Below are positions 18,604 to 27,264 of a stretch of DNA of 64,000 bases, piece after piece. Both the position numbers and the translations under genes were made by a program. Every line of letters starts with the position of its first letter. Position 1 is the stretch's first letter. Origin of the DNA: Saccharofermentans sp. (GTDB taxonomy: Bacteria; Bacillota; Clostridia; Saccharofermentanales; Saccharofermentanaceae); NCBI GenBank assembly GCA_016292135.1, contig JAEFAZ010000002.1, positions 310,001 to 374,000 on the forward strand, in the 5' to 3' direction. Under the pieces are notes generated by a model. That model saw nothing but the letters and a program-made list of their open reading frames with translations, made no database searches and was not told the origin of the DNA.

Positions 18604-19590
18604 TCACAGCAGGTGGGCTCTGAGTTCGTCTCCCGAAAGAGGTGAGAGGAGAGCAGGTGCGATATCGAAAACAGTCTTGCATCCGAAGTCGCCCTTCTGC
18701 TCGAGTCTTACCGCCGCCCTCGCATAAGCAATGAGGACGGAAGCCGTGAACTCGGGGTTGGAATCGAGTTTCAGAGAATACTCGATGACGTGCTTGTTCT
18801 CGTTGTCGAACCCGGTCCTGCCCGTTCGGATTACGAAGCCGCCGTGGTTGATCTTGGAGTGGTCCCTGATGAAGGTCTCTTCATCGATGAAGTGAACGAT
18901 CGTGTTGTAGTCAGCGAAGTAGTTGGGCATCTCGCAGATCTCTTTTTCGATCCTTGCAAGATCTGCGCCTTCCTCAGCAACTACGAAGCACTCGCGAAGG
19001 TGCTTGTCGCGTGCCGTGAGCTTGGGAGCGGAACCTGACCTTACGGCATCCAGGGCTTCCTTGATCGGGATCGTGTACTGCTTGCCGTTCTTAACTCCGG
19101 GAACGCGTCTGATGGCGTCTGAGTGGCCCTGAGACACGCCCTTGCCCCAGAAGGTGTAATCTTCACCATCCGTGAGGATGGCGTTCGCATAGAGCCTGTT
19201 AAGGCTGAACATGCCGGGATCCCATCCGCATGATATGACCGCGACCTTGTTTGCGGCCGTTGCGGACTCGTTGACTGCTGCGAAATGCTCGGGGATATTT
19301 GCATGTGTATCGAAGCTGTCGATAACGTTAAAGTACTTTGCGTATTCCTTGGTCATCTTGGGAAGATCCGTAGCGGAGCCGCCGCATATGATCATGCAGT
19401 CGAAGTCGTCCTTCATCTCGGGGATCTTCTCTGCATTGTATACCGGAACGCCCGGTGTCTTCGTTGTGACCGCAGAGGGGTCACGTCTCGTGAATATGCC
19501 GCAAAGCTCCATGTCCGGGTTCTTGCGGATCTCGCTCTCCACGCCCTTGGCCAGATTGCCGTAGCCGATGATACCAATTCTGATTGCCAT
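18604..19590 (-). CDS. ddh: meso-Diaminopimelate D-dehydrogenase
   Basis: 328 residues, the family's usual length. NADPH-dependent enzyme making meso-diaminopimelate in one step from tetrahydrodipicolinate, feeding lysine and peptidoglycan. The Rossmann motif IRIGIIGYGNLAKGVE starts at residue 3; CGGSATDLP, SCGWDPGMFSLNRLYANA, GKGVSQGHSDAIRRVPGV and the C-terminal NPEFTASVLIAYARAA are family-typical. Start set at 19590 because AGGAGG lies 7 nt upstream on the minus strand; the frame extends 13 codons further without a site. Downstream of tRNA-Val on the same strand. Confidence 0.96.
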   Translation of the reverse strand: MAIRIGIIGYGNLAKGVESEIRKNPDMELCGIFTRRDPSAVTTKTPGVPVYNAEKIPEMKDDFDCMIICGGSATDLPKMTKEYAKYFNVIDSFDTHANIPEHFAAVNESATAANKVAVISCGWDPGMFSLNRLYANAILTDGEDYTFWGKGVSQGHSDAIRRVPGVKNGKQYTIPIKEALDAVRSGSAPKLTARDKHLRECFVVAEEGADLARIEKEICEMPNYFADYNTIVHFIDEETFIRDHSKINHGGFVIRTGRTGFDNENKHVIEYSLKLDSNPEFTASVLIAYARAAVRLEQKGDFGCKTVFDIAPALLSPLSGDELRAHLL

Positions 19591-19613
19591 ATTTATTCCT
19601 CCTGTTGCTTTTC

Positions 19614-19643
19614 GAAAAGAACCCCGCACGTTATCGCGCGGGG
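19614..19643 (-). terminator. Terminator after tRNA-Val
   Basis: On the minus strand CCCCGC (19643-19638) pairs with GCGGGG (19627-19622), followed by TTCTTTT. It directly follows the tRNA 3' end and precedes ddh. Confidence 0.75.
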
Positions 19644-19656
19644 CCTTTCCGGGTCT

Positions 19657-19731
19657 TGGTGGAAACTGCGGGGTTTGAACCCGCGACCCCTCCCCTGTGA
19701 AGGGAATGCTCTCCCGCTGAGCTAAGCTTCC
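19657..19731 (-). tRNA. tRNA-Val (CAC)
   Basis: 75-nt cloverleaf with encoded CCA. Acceptor GGAAGCT/AGTTTCC, D arm GCTC/GAGC, anticodon arm TTCCC/GGGAG with loop TTCACAG giving anticodon CAC (reads GUG), T arm GCGGG/CCCGC with TTCAAAC. All arms pair, with G-U only at one acceptor and one anticodon position. Confidence 0.95.
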
Positions 19732-19815
19732 AAGAAAAATCGTACTACAAATCGGCCTGTTTGGCTATTATTATTTGATGAGCCCCTCTCTTCCCGAACC
19801 TGACTCGTCTAATCC

Positions 19816-20037
19816 TCTGTAGACTCAATTGACCAAAAACAGTATTTGAGTCTACAAATATGTCCATCAATTCGTCGAAAATCAGCTGTTTGGTGGACGA
19901 TCCTGGTCTTAAAGCCCGATATCGATCTGAATGAAACAGCTTTTCGAGCAATCTGTAGACTCAACGGCGAAAAAACAGCGATTGAGTCTACAAATCTGTA
20001 GACTCAATCGGCAAAAAACAGCATTTGAGTCTACAAA
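19816..20037. repeat. Composite palindromic repeat, copy B (three 43-bp units)
   Basis: 43-bp units at 19816-19858, 19952-19994 and 19995-20037 with the arms described for copy A (TGTAGACTCAA / TTGAGTCTACA). The distance between the starts of units 1 and 2 is 136 bp, exactly as in copy A, and units 2 and 3 are again adjacent. The 93-bp spacer contains a hairpin with arms GTCCATCAA (19862-19870) and TTGGTGGAC (19890-19898). Located between the two divergent tRNA genes. The 19732-20148 interval has no gene. Confidence 0.9.
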
Positions 20038-20148
20038 CTCCTACATCCGGTTTATGAGACAAAGAGGCAAGTATAGTTTTGACATGATCACCTATATAGC
20101 AAGGTATGGGCAAGGTGGCCGCATGTGTGATAAAATAACAGAGCACTT

Positions 20149-20224
20149 GGGGGCGTAGCTCAGCTGGGAGAGCGTTGCATTCGCATTGCAGAGGTCAGGA
20201 GTTCGATCCTCCCCGTCTCCACCA
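20149..20224 (+). tRNA. tRNA-Ala (CGC)
   Basis: 76-nt cloverleaf with encoded CCA. The anticodon loop TTCGCAT gives anticodon CGC (reads GCG). The acceptor stem GGGGGCG/CGTCTCC has the G3-U70 pair that marks alanine tRNAs. The T stem has one A-C mismatch at its base (AGGAG/CTCCC). Standalone gene. Confidence 0.93.
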
Positions 20225-20233
20225 CAGATTACC

Positions 20234-20310
20234 AATCCCCCTTGTTCTTGGCGTCGAACAAGTCCTCGGTGAGCAAGCTCACCTGCGGAACTAGCAGAAC
20301 AAGGGGGATT
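20234..20310. repeat. Long inverted repeat (77-nt nested hairpin) after tRNA-Ala
   Basis: A perfect 15-bp stem AATCCCCCTTGTTCT (20234-20248) / AGAACAAGGGGGATT (20296-20310). Inside is a second hairpin GGTGAGC/GCTCACC (20268-20283). GAACAAG at 20256-20262 can also pair with CTTGTTC of the outer arm, so alternative folds exist. No T run follows, so it is not a standard terminator. The remaining bases up to the next gene hold nothing recognisable. Confidence 0.8.
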
Positions 20311-20449
20311 GTACATGCGGGGCAATAGTTTTGCTCCATGCAACTTGTGCGGAAACAGCAGGGCAATGATCAGTTGCGTGCGGACCTGCAGAACTAACTG
20401 ATATAATGAGTTATCCGTTTTGGGAAATCTGAAATTTTTATTGGTATAT

Positions 20450-21211
20450 ATGATCTGCGAGATTGAAGACAAATCGAAAGTATCCAAGTTGTTTGAGGGC
20501 TGGCAGGAGACCCTGATCTATTCATGCCTGCAGGATGTCATGGGCAAAGTGTATGTGACGGATAAGGAAGATCCGCGGTCTGCATTTGCCTTTGTCGGAT
20601 GTTTTGCTTTTTATGCCGGGGAGCCGGACAGGGAACTGCTGGAAGGCAAGCCGGAAGGCTTCGTCATCATGGTGCCTCAGGATGAGGAGTGGGCTAAACT
20701 GCTGGAGGAATGCTATCCTTCGGCCAAGCGGATGACCCGTTATGCGTTCAGGAAGGATAATGTTTTCGATACGGAGTTCCTGGAACGCGAGGTTTCCCGT
20801 TTGCCTTCTGCTTATGAACTGAGACAGATCGACAGTGAGATATATGACAAATGTCTTGAAGATCCTGTAACCAGGGATTTCGTTTCAGCTTTTGAAAGCA
20901 AGGAGAAGTATCTCGAACTCGGGCGGGGCATGGTCATCTTAAAGGACGGAAAGATCGTTTCCGGAGCGTCTTCTTATACCCGCTATAAGGAAGGGATCGA
21001 GATCGAAGTAGAGACCCTGGAAGGCGAAAGACGCAAGCACCTGGCAACGGCCGCCTGTGCGGCGCTTATACTGCGCTGTCTGGGAGAAGGCCTCTATCCG
21101 AGCTGGGATGCGCAGAATATGGATTCGGTCCGCTTTGCGGGCAAACTCGGATACGTCTTCGACCACGAATACATTGCTTATGAAGTAAGTCCGGAAAGCA
21201 GGACGCATTAA
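20450..21211 (+). CDS. GNAT-family acetyltransferase (GNAT_acetyltran / ZmaR-like)
   Basis: About 253 residues from the ATG at 20450 (MICEIEDKSKVSKLFEGW); an ATG at 20420 is an in-frame alternative, and neither has a clear ribosome site. The C-terminal half fits the larger GNAT type: YLELGRGMVILKDGKIVSGASSY, then IEIEVETLEGERRKHLATAACAALILRCL (acetyl-CoA region) and WDAQNMDSVRFAGKLGYVFDHEY at the end. ZmaR, a family member, acetylates zwittermicin A; the substrate here is unknown. Confidence 0.78.
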   Translation: MICEIEDKSKVSKLFEGWQETLIYSCLQDVMGKVYVTDKEDPRSAFAFVGCFAFYAGEPDRELLEGKPEGFVIMVPQDEEWAKLLEECYPSAKRMTRYAFRKDNVFDTEFLEREVSRLPSAYELRQIDSEIYDKCLEDPVTRDFVSAFESKEKYLELGRGMVILKDGKIVSGASSYTRYKEGIEIEVETLEGERRKHLATAACAALILRCLGEGLYPSWDAQNMDSVRFAGKLGYVFDHEYIAYEVSPESRTH

Positions 21212-21297
21212 CTCTCCTGCAGGATTTCCGTAAAGAGAAGGCTGTCCCGGTCAATGTTATAATGTTTTAGTAATTTGTTTTTGCCGGAAGGGGAAAC

Positions 21298-21471
21298 ATG
21301 ATCAAAGCCGTCATTTTCGATATGTATGAGACGCTCATCACCCTGTTCAACAGCAGGCTCTATAAAGGCAGGCAGATCGCGCAGGAGATGGGGATAGACG
21401 AGAAGGAATTCAGGAAGATATGGGATCCTTCCGAAGATGACCAGGCGGAAGTCCCGGCGGATGTGACCTAG
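21298..21471 (+). pseudogene. Truncated HAD-superfamily hydrolase remnant
   Basis: 57 codons beginning MIKAVIFDMYETLITLFNSR, a clear HAD N-terminus with motif I (D-x-Y-x-T), followed by the start of the cap domain (KGRQIAQEMGIDEKEFRKIW), then a TAG. Motifs II-IV are missing and the next 35 nt lead directly into the methyltransferase gene. A GGAAGGGG ribosome site is preserved. Intact HAD hydrolases are over 200 residues, so this is a 5' remnant left by an internal deletion or truncation. Confidence 0.75.
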
Positions 21472-21506
21472 TTCATCGGGTGATCGGACAGGATTGGTGA
21501 AAGACT

Positions 21507-22352
21507 ATGAACCTTATAGAGATAAAAGATTTTAATGCATCTGAGATGGACTTCTTTGCGAGGACCACCGAGAATCAGCTTCGCACTTACTGTGAACCGG
21601 ACCCCGGTCTCTTCATCGCGGAGAGCGCATACGTGACCGTACGCGCGCTGGAAGCAGGCTGCGAGCCATTGTCGCTGCTCGTTGAGACCGGATGTCTTGA
21701 GACTGAGGCGGCTCCCGTTTTCGATGCGATAGAAAAGATCTGGGGAGAAGAGAAGAAAGAGAAAATTCCCGTATATATAGCAGACCGAGAACTTGTGACC
21801 AATCTGACGGGACATAAGCTCGTCAGGGGATTATGGGCGGTGCTGAGGAGAAAGCCTGAGATATCGACGGAAGAATTCTGCAAAGACAAGAAGAGGATCG
21901 CAGTCCTGTTCGATGTCGTAAATCCTGCCAACGTCGGCGCGATAATAAGATCGGCTGCGGCACTCGGAATGGACGGAGTATTGCTGACGCACCCGTCTGT
22001 TGATCCGTATACCAGACGCGCCTCAAGAGTCAGTATGGGTACGGTATTCCAGATCCCCTGGACGAAGGCATCCCGTGAAGAGTCCCAGGGGACGGATCTG
22101 ATCAGGCAGCTTCAGTCTTACGGCTTCAAGACCGTTGCCATGGCTTTGACGGAAGACTCGACCAGCGTGGATAACGATGAGATCCGCGCCAATGAGAAAC
22201 TTGCCGTTGTGCTCGGAACAGAAGGGACAGGCCTTCCAGGGGAAGTCATAGCAGCCTGCGATTACAGGGTCATGATACCGATGCAGCACGGAGTGGATTC
22301 CTTAAATGTTGCCGCCGCCAGCGCGATAAGTTTCTGGGAAATGATGAAGTGA
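21507..22352 (+). CDS. TrmH/SpoU-family RNA 2'-O-methyltransferase
   Basis: 281 residues. N-terminal substrate-binding part (FFARTTENQLRTYCEPDPGLFIAESAYVTVRAL), then the SpoU fold with motif 1 FDVVNPANVGAIIRSAAALGMDGV, motif 2 VVLGTEGTGLP and motif 3 VMIPMQHGVDSLNVAAASAISFW. Such enzymes use S-adenosylmethionine to methylate a ribose in rRNA or tRNA; the target cannot be told from sequence. No strong ribosome site is visible at the ATG. Confidence 0.92.
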   Translation: MNLIEIKDFNASEMDFFARTTENQLRTYCEPDPGLFIAESAYVTVRALEAGCEPLSLLVETGCLETEAAPVFDAIEKIWGEEKKEKIPVYIADRELVTNLTGHKLVRGLWAVLRRKPEISTEEFCKDKKRIAVLFDVVNPANVGAIIRSAAALGMDGVLLTHPSVDPYTRRASRVSMGTVFQIPWTKASREESQGTDLIRQLQSYGFKTVAMALTEDSTSVDNDEIRANEKLAVVLGTEGTGLPGEVIAACDYRVMIPMQHGVDSLNVAAASAISFWEMMK

Positions 22353-22417
22353 TTTCAGTTTCATTTAAGGTTTATCTCTTATAATCCGGTTACAAGGATG
22401 AAAGGAGGTAGATGAAA

Positions 22418-23923
22418 ATGAAAAACAGATCCTACATGAAAGCACTGTCTCTCATAACGGGTGCAGCTCTCTTACTGTCGTTTGCATCATGTTCGAAAAC
22501 AACAGGTACAGAAGACAGTTCTGTCTCATCAACGGTATCCGAAGAGTCATCAGTTAAAGAGATAAATACAGGTGATATAAAGATAAATGAAGAGATCACG
22601 AACGATAAGGACGGTGGTCACGCGATCGAAGCAGACGGGATCACTGCGGAATATTCCAATGTCAAAGTGACCAAGACGGGCAATTCGGATTCCGGTGACG
22701 AAGCCGATTTTTATGGAGATAATTCAGCGGTCTTTGCTACAAACGGCGCAACATTGACGCTTAAAGGGATCGTGGCAGATACGAACGGGACCCATGCCAA
22801 TGCCGTTTTCTCCTACGGGAAAGGAACAACTGTAAACATAAGTGATTCAGTGATTACCACTTCAGGCAACTGCTCCGGCGGCCTCATGACAACGGGCGGC
22901 GGCACTATGAATGCAACGAACCTTACGATCCATACGACCGGCAACTCATCTGCAGCGATAAGATCTGACAGAGGCGGCGGCACGGTAAATGTCGACGGAG
23001 GATCTTACACAACCGATGGAACAGGGTCACCTGTCATATATTCAACGGCGGACATAACCGTGAGCAACGCGACCTTGGAATCAACTGCTTCACAGGGTGT
23101 TGTCGTTGAAGGCAAGAACTCGGTAACTCTCAATAACGTAAAACTGACAGCAGACAACAATACTCAGAATTCAGATAAGTCCGATACTTACCAGGCGGTC
23201 ATGATCTACCAGTCGATGTCCGGTGATGCGGACGAGGGTCTTGCTTCGTTCAGCATGTCGGGCGGATCTTTGACCAATGTCAAAGGCGATGTCTTTTTCG
23301 TGAATAATACGGTTGCGAACATTACTCTCGAAAACGTTAATATCGTCAACAAGGACGCTGACGGAGTATTCCTGAGAGCCGCCGCAGCCGGATGGGGATC
23401 ATCCGGATCCAACGGAGGGAAAGTAAATCTTTATCTCGACAAACAGACCCTGGAAGGCGATATTTCGGTCGACAGTGTCTCACAGCTTAACGTGTATCTG
23501 GCATCTGAAAGCACATATAAAGGAGTTGTTAATACGGAAGACGGCGGAGAAGTATATGTCGAGATCGGTTCAGGATCCAAGTGGGTGCTGACCGGAGATT
23601 CCAGCATCAGCTCTTTGACCTGCGATGCTGACAGCATCGAACTTAACGGACACACCTTGTATGTCGGCGGTGTTGCATACAGTGAAGGGGCGGCATCGAA
23701 AGGTGATCCGATCGAACTTAAGTCCGCATCTTCCGGCAAGGGCGGTGCCCCCGACGGAATGCCCGGCGACCCACCCGACGGTATGCCAGGTGATCCTCCG
23801 GACGGGATTCCCGGTGATCCTCCTGACGGAGACGGTTCCGGAAGGCCTGAACTTCCGCCGGACGGCAACGGCGGTCCGGGGAACGAGCCTCCCGCCCGTT
23901 CTGATGACGGAGCAAGCGTATAA
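22418..23923 (+). CDS. Beta-helix lipoprotein with Pro-Gly-Asp repeat tail
   Basis: About 501 residues. Lipoprotein signal: ALSLITGAALLLSFASC, with Cys as the anchor. The body is Asn/Gly/Thr-rich with short repeating strands (TTGNCSGGLMTTGGGTMNAT; GGTVNVDGGSYTTDGTGS), typical of a right-handed parallel beta-helix as in autotransporter-like surface proteins. The C-terminus has tandem GMPGDPPD units. The ATG at 22418 is 9 nt from GGAGG; an ATG at 22412 is also possible. Exposed on the cell surface; ligand or enzymatic role unknown. Confidence 0.82.
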   Translation: MKNRSYMKALSLITGAALLLSFASCSKTTGTEDSSVSSTVSEESSVKEINTGDIKINEEITNDKDGGHAIEADGITAEYSNVKVTKTGNSDSGDEADFYGDNSAVFATNGATLTLKGIVADTNGTHANAVFSYGKGTTVNISDSVITTSGNCSGGLMTTGGGTMNATNLTIHTTGNSSAAIRSDRGGGTVNVDGGSYTTDGTGSPVIYSTADITVSNATLESTASQGVVVEGKNSVTLNNVKLTADNNTQNSDKSDTYQAVMIYQSMSGDADEGLASFSMSGGSLTNVKGDVFFVNNTVANITLENVNIVNKDADGVFLRAAAAGWGSSGSNGGKVNLYLDKQTLEGDISVDSVSQLNVYLASESTYKGVVNTEDGGEVYVEIGSGSKWVLTGDSSISSLTCDADSIELNGHTLYVGGVAYSEGAASKGDPIELKSASSGKGGAPDGMPGDPPDGMPGDPPDGIPGDPPDGDGSGRPELPPDGNGGPGNEPPARSDDGASV

Positions 23924-23990
23924 CTGCATCATGCCTTTCCTGACTTTCGTGGTATAATCCTATCAACGGACTTTTACCAGGAGAATGCTA

Positions 23991-24905
23991 ATGTATTATC
24001 TGATCGACACCAACCTTAGAAAATGCACGGCCAAAGAGTGCCACAGCGGTGAATTCCAGTATGTGGCGGTCCTGACACCCGAAGAGTGGGCAAGTGAATG
24101 TGAATCTTTTGAGATGGGCATCGACATGGAGCCCGAGACGCTTGAGATCTATACGACGGGAGCAGAGGTGAACTACGATTCCGTCACAGGCACTTTCTCG
24201 ATCCCGGACAGGAACAATATGTCAGGTGAATACAAGGAGTTTGCTTTCGCTCTGGATGAGAAGGGAATAGTGTTTATCGACGCCGGCGGAAACGTTACGG
24301 AGATCATAAACAGGATCATAGGGAGCAAGAAATGGCGTATGCCGAGCCTCGAAAGGTTCATATACGATTTCCTTGAACAGATAGTACACGAGGATGCGAG
24401 GATCCTCGAAAGCTACGAGAAGAAGCTTGACGCTCTCGAAAACGACATCGAGTCCGGCAAGGAATTTAACCTTGATATCCTGAACGATATCAAGGTGGAT
24501 CTGCGTGACTTAAGGACTCACTACAGCCAGCTGATCGACCTTGCCCAGGAATTTGAGGAGAACGAGAATAATTTCTTCAAGCCTGACCTGATCAGGTTCT
24601 TCCGTCTCTTCTCCAACAGAGTCTCAAGACTCTACGATATGGATAATTCACTGCTGGATTACACGATCCAGATCCGCGACACCTACCAGTCTACGCTCGA
24701 TGTCAAGGAAAACCACATAATGACGATCCTGACGGTCGTCACGACCATCTTTATGCCTCTGACCCTCATCGCTGGCTGGTACGGCATGAACTTCAGGTAT
24801 ATGCCGGAACTTGATTCCGTGCTGGGTTACCCGATCGTAATAGGCGTGAGCATCCTGATCGTCGTCGTCAGCCTGATCTTCTTCAAGATCAAGAAGTGGC
24901 TCTAA
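23991..24905 (+). CDS. CorA-family magnesium/divalent cation channel
   Basis: About 304 residues. The N-terminal cytosolic domain is followed by a long helix region (LESYEKKLDALENDIESGKEFNLDILNDIKVDLRDLR) and two C-terminal membrane segments separated by the signature YGMNFRYMPE. The stalk helix ends SRLYDMDNSLLDYTIQIRDTYQSTLDVKENHIMTILTVVTTIFMPLTLIAGWYGMN, all typical of CorA. Start at 23991 because AGGAG is 7 nt upstream; the ATG two codons earlier is too close. The GMN motif supports Mg2+ uptake. Confidence 0.93.
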   Translation: MYYLIDTNLRKCTAKECHSGEFQYVAVLTPEEWASECESFEMGIDMEPETLEIYTTGAEVNYDSVTGTFSIPDRNNMSGEYKEFAFALDEKGIVFIDAGGNVTEIINRIIGSKKWRMPSLERFIYDFLEQIVHEDARILESYEKKLDALENDIESGKEFNLDILNDIKVDLRDLRTHYSQLIDLAQEFEENENNFFKPDLIRFFRLFSNRVSRLYDMDNSLLDYTIQIRDTYQSTLDVKENHIMTILTVVTTIFMPLTLIAGWYGMNFRYMPELDSVLGYPIVIGVSILIVVVSLIFFKIKKWL

Positions 24906-25019
24906 CGGCGATCTTTATTTACACAAAAGTCACCACTTTTACTTTCCCGCCCTTTATAATATCTGTATGCGCTCTTATGGCGCGGCTTTTCAGACATTGA
25001 ATTAAGGGAGGCTTTTCTC

Positions 25020-26633
25020 ATGACACTTGAAGAATTATATGCCGGCAGAAATGTAGCTGATTACTATATCGGCAAAGTAACCCAGGTTTACAGGAGCAAC
25101 TGTATCGCCCAGATCGACAATTTTACGCTGATGGCTGACAGATCCAGGTTCAACAGCTCATTCCTTCCGAACACGATCAACAACTTCGTTCTTGTAGAAT
25201 CGACCGTTGGCGTGTTCCTGGGTGAGGTATTTGAGAACAAGGCATCCAGAAAGAGCATTTTCGAGGTCGGGTCAGAAGATAAGCCGAACGATTATCAGGA
25301 AATCTGCATCGACACCATCGCCATAATGTCGCCTGAATCCAGAAAGTTCGAGCTCGCAGGCTTCAAGACCCTCGGCATCACCGATAAGGTCTATCTTGCG
25401 ACGGACGAGATCTATAAGCTCTTCCTGCAGTCTCTTGAGTTCACCGGTGAGAACGAGGAGCCCCTCCCTGAGTTTGCGACCTATCTCAACAGATCCCAGG
25501 CAGGCGTATCCCTTAAGCCGAGTACGCTCTTTAACCGTCACCTCATGTGTGTTGGAGCTACCAACAGCGGTAAGTCCACGACGGCTCTTTCGATCCTCGA
25601 TAAGCTCGTCTCGACCAGAAGGAAGGCTCTGATAATCGACCCTACGGGCGAATACAGGAACGCATTCTCAGACAGCGAGATCAGGAAGCTGACGCTCGGT
25701 GTCGATACGACCGTATCCCCCGGCAAGATCACGATGGAACAGTGGGAGAAACTTTTCGAGACGGAGAATTCCAGCCAGGGCGCCGTACTGTCGGAGGCTA
25801 TTACATCACTCCGCTACATGAAGAAGATCGGCAATGACGGTTACTACACCAAGATCGGCCAGGACATAGACCAGGTTCAGGAGAACCTCGTATCCGTCGG
25901 CAAGGACGACACGGACTTTAACCTCGAGCTCCTGCCTGAGCAGATCCAGGCCGAGTCCGTCTGCGAGCCTGACAGGGACAACGACTACAACTTCCAGTAC
26001 CGTTACGATACGCTCAAGGCCAACCAGAACGCTTCCCTAATCCAGAAGATCCAGTATCAGATGACCAACACCAGGTTCCTGTCATTCTTCTCGAATGACC
26101 CTGCCATGTATAACCTCCTCGATGTCATCGAAGATTTCGTACATACTCCTGAAGAGAGCCTTTACATCGATACTTCTTCGCTCGGTGCTTCCGAAGGTAT
26201 CGGCGGCATGGTCATCGATCTTGTATCCAACTTCGTCATCACGCGCGAAAATATCTCGCCTTTCGTATTCTTCATCGATGAGGTCCACAGATATGCCAAG
26301 TCCAGATATTCCGAAAAGGAGTTCCACGGCGGTCTCACGCTCCTCGCAAGAGAGGGCCGTAAGAAGGGTATCTTCCTTTATCTGACGACCCAGAACCCCA
26401 AGGATGTATCCCCGATCCTCTTCGGCCAGGTTGGTACGATCCTTATCCACAGGCTTATGCTGAACGATGAGATCCGTGCTGTCGAGAGCCACCTTGACGA
26501 TTATGCGATCAAGCATGTCAGAAAGCTCAATCAGGGCGAGGTCATCCTGACGAGCGTAAACCTCCTGCACAACATGTTCATCCATGTCAACAAGAGCGAG
26601 AGGACTCAGTACAACGAGACGCCGCAGCTGTAA
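25020..26633 (+). CDS. HerA-like DNA-translocase ATPase (DUF87), no NurA partner nearby
   Basis: 537 residues. N-terminal beta-barrel (HAS-like, ~100 residues: NVADYYIGKVTQVYRSNCIAQI), then a RecA-like ATPase: Walker A GATNSGKSTTALSILDKL (about residue 178), IDPTGEYRNAF, Walker B FVFFIDEVHRYA (about 415), LLAREGRKKGIFLYLTTQNPKDV (sensor region) and an arginine-finger-like RLMLNDEIRAVESHL. HerA forms hexameric rings that move DNA for end processing with the nuclease NurA, and similar ATPases occur in defence systems. Here the neighbours are CorA and a GNAT. AGGGAGG precedes ATG. Confidence 0.85.
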   Translation: MTLEELYAGRNVADYYIGKVTQVYRSNCIAQIDNFTLMADRSRFNSSFLPNTINNFVLVESTVGVFLGEVFENKASRKSIFEVGSEDKPNDYQEICIDTIAIMSPESRKFELAGFKTLGITDKVYLATDEIYKLFLQSLEFTGENEEPLPEFATYLNRSQAGVSLKPSTLFNRHLMCVGATNSGKSTTALSILDKLVSTRRKALIIDPTGEYRNAFSDSEIRKLTLGVDTTVSPGKITMEQWEKLFETENSSQGAVLSEAITSLRYMKKIGNDGYYTKIGQDIDQVQENLVSVGKDDTDFNLELLPEQIQAESVCEPDRDNDYNFQYRYDTLKANQNASLIQKIQYQMTNTRFLSFFSNDPAMYNLLDVIEDFVHTPEESLYIDTSSLGASEGIGGMVIDLVSNFVITRENISPFVFFIDEVHRYAKSRYSEKEFHGGLTLLAREGRKKGIFLYLTTQNPKDVSPILFGQVGTILIHRLMLNDEIRAVESHLDDYAIKHVRKLNQGEVILTSVNLLHNMFIHVNKSERTQYNETPQL

Positions 26634-26634
26634 T

Positions 26635-27183
26635 ATGAAGTTTGAAGAAAGAGAACTGGTCCTCAAGGACGGAAGGACCTGTATATTGAAACCGACATCT
26701 CCTGAGTACGCTCAGGAGATGATCGATTATATGAAGAAAACGGCAGGGGAGACGGACTTTCTCCTGCGTTATCCGGATGAGGTCAACTTTACTCTCGAAA
26801 AAGAGAAGGAGATCCTGTCCGGTCTCCTGGAGAACCCTTATGCGGTCATGATGATGGCCATAGTCGACGGCCATGTCGCAGGCAACGGCAGCATCAACGG
26901 GATCGGTTATAAGAGAAAGATCTGTCACCGTTGTTCGCTCGCCATCGCGCTCTATAAGGAATACTGGAACCTGGGTATAGGCAAGGCCATGATCGGATAC
27001 ATGACCGAACTGGCACGTGAGATCGGCTGGAAACAGGTCGATCTTGAAGTTGCCGCCGGGAATCAGCAGGCCATAAGGCTTTATGAGAAGTGCGGCTTTA
27101 GAGAGTCCGGCCGCCGGCATAATGCGCTGAAGTCGGATGACGGGACTTACAGTGACGAGATCCTGATGTATAAGGAATTATGA
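26635..27183 (+). CDS. GNAT N-acetyltransferase (RimI/RimJ-like)
   Basis: 182 residues from MKFEERELVLKDGRTC; the ATG at 26635 follows the ATPase stop by one nucleotide, so translation is probably coupled. Motif A is present as ALYKEYWNLGIGKAMIGYM (Q/R-x-x-G-x-G/A acetyl-CoA loop variant), and the C-terminus EVAAGNQQAIRLYEKCGFRESGRRHNAL is standard for GNATs. Substrate unknown. Confidence 0.88.
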   Translation: MKFEERELVLKDGRTCILKPTSPEYAQEMIDYMKKTAGETDFLLRYPDEVNFTLEKEKEILSGLLENPYAVMMMAIVDGHVAGNGSINGIGYKRKICHRCSLAIALYKEYWNLGIGKAMIGYMTELAREIGWKQVDLEVAAGNQQAIRLYEKCGFRESGRRHNALKSDDGTYSDEILMYKEL

Positions 27184-27264
27184 TCTTTTTCGGAAAATAT
27201 GTAATGTAATCTTCCGTATGTTGCTTTATAAAGTGAAACCGCTTACCAAGGGGAGGTAATCTTT

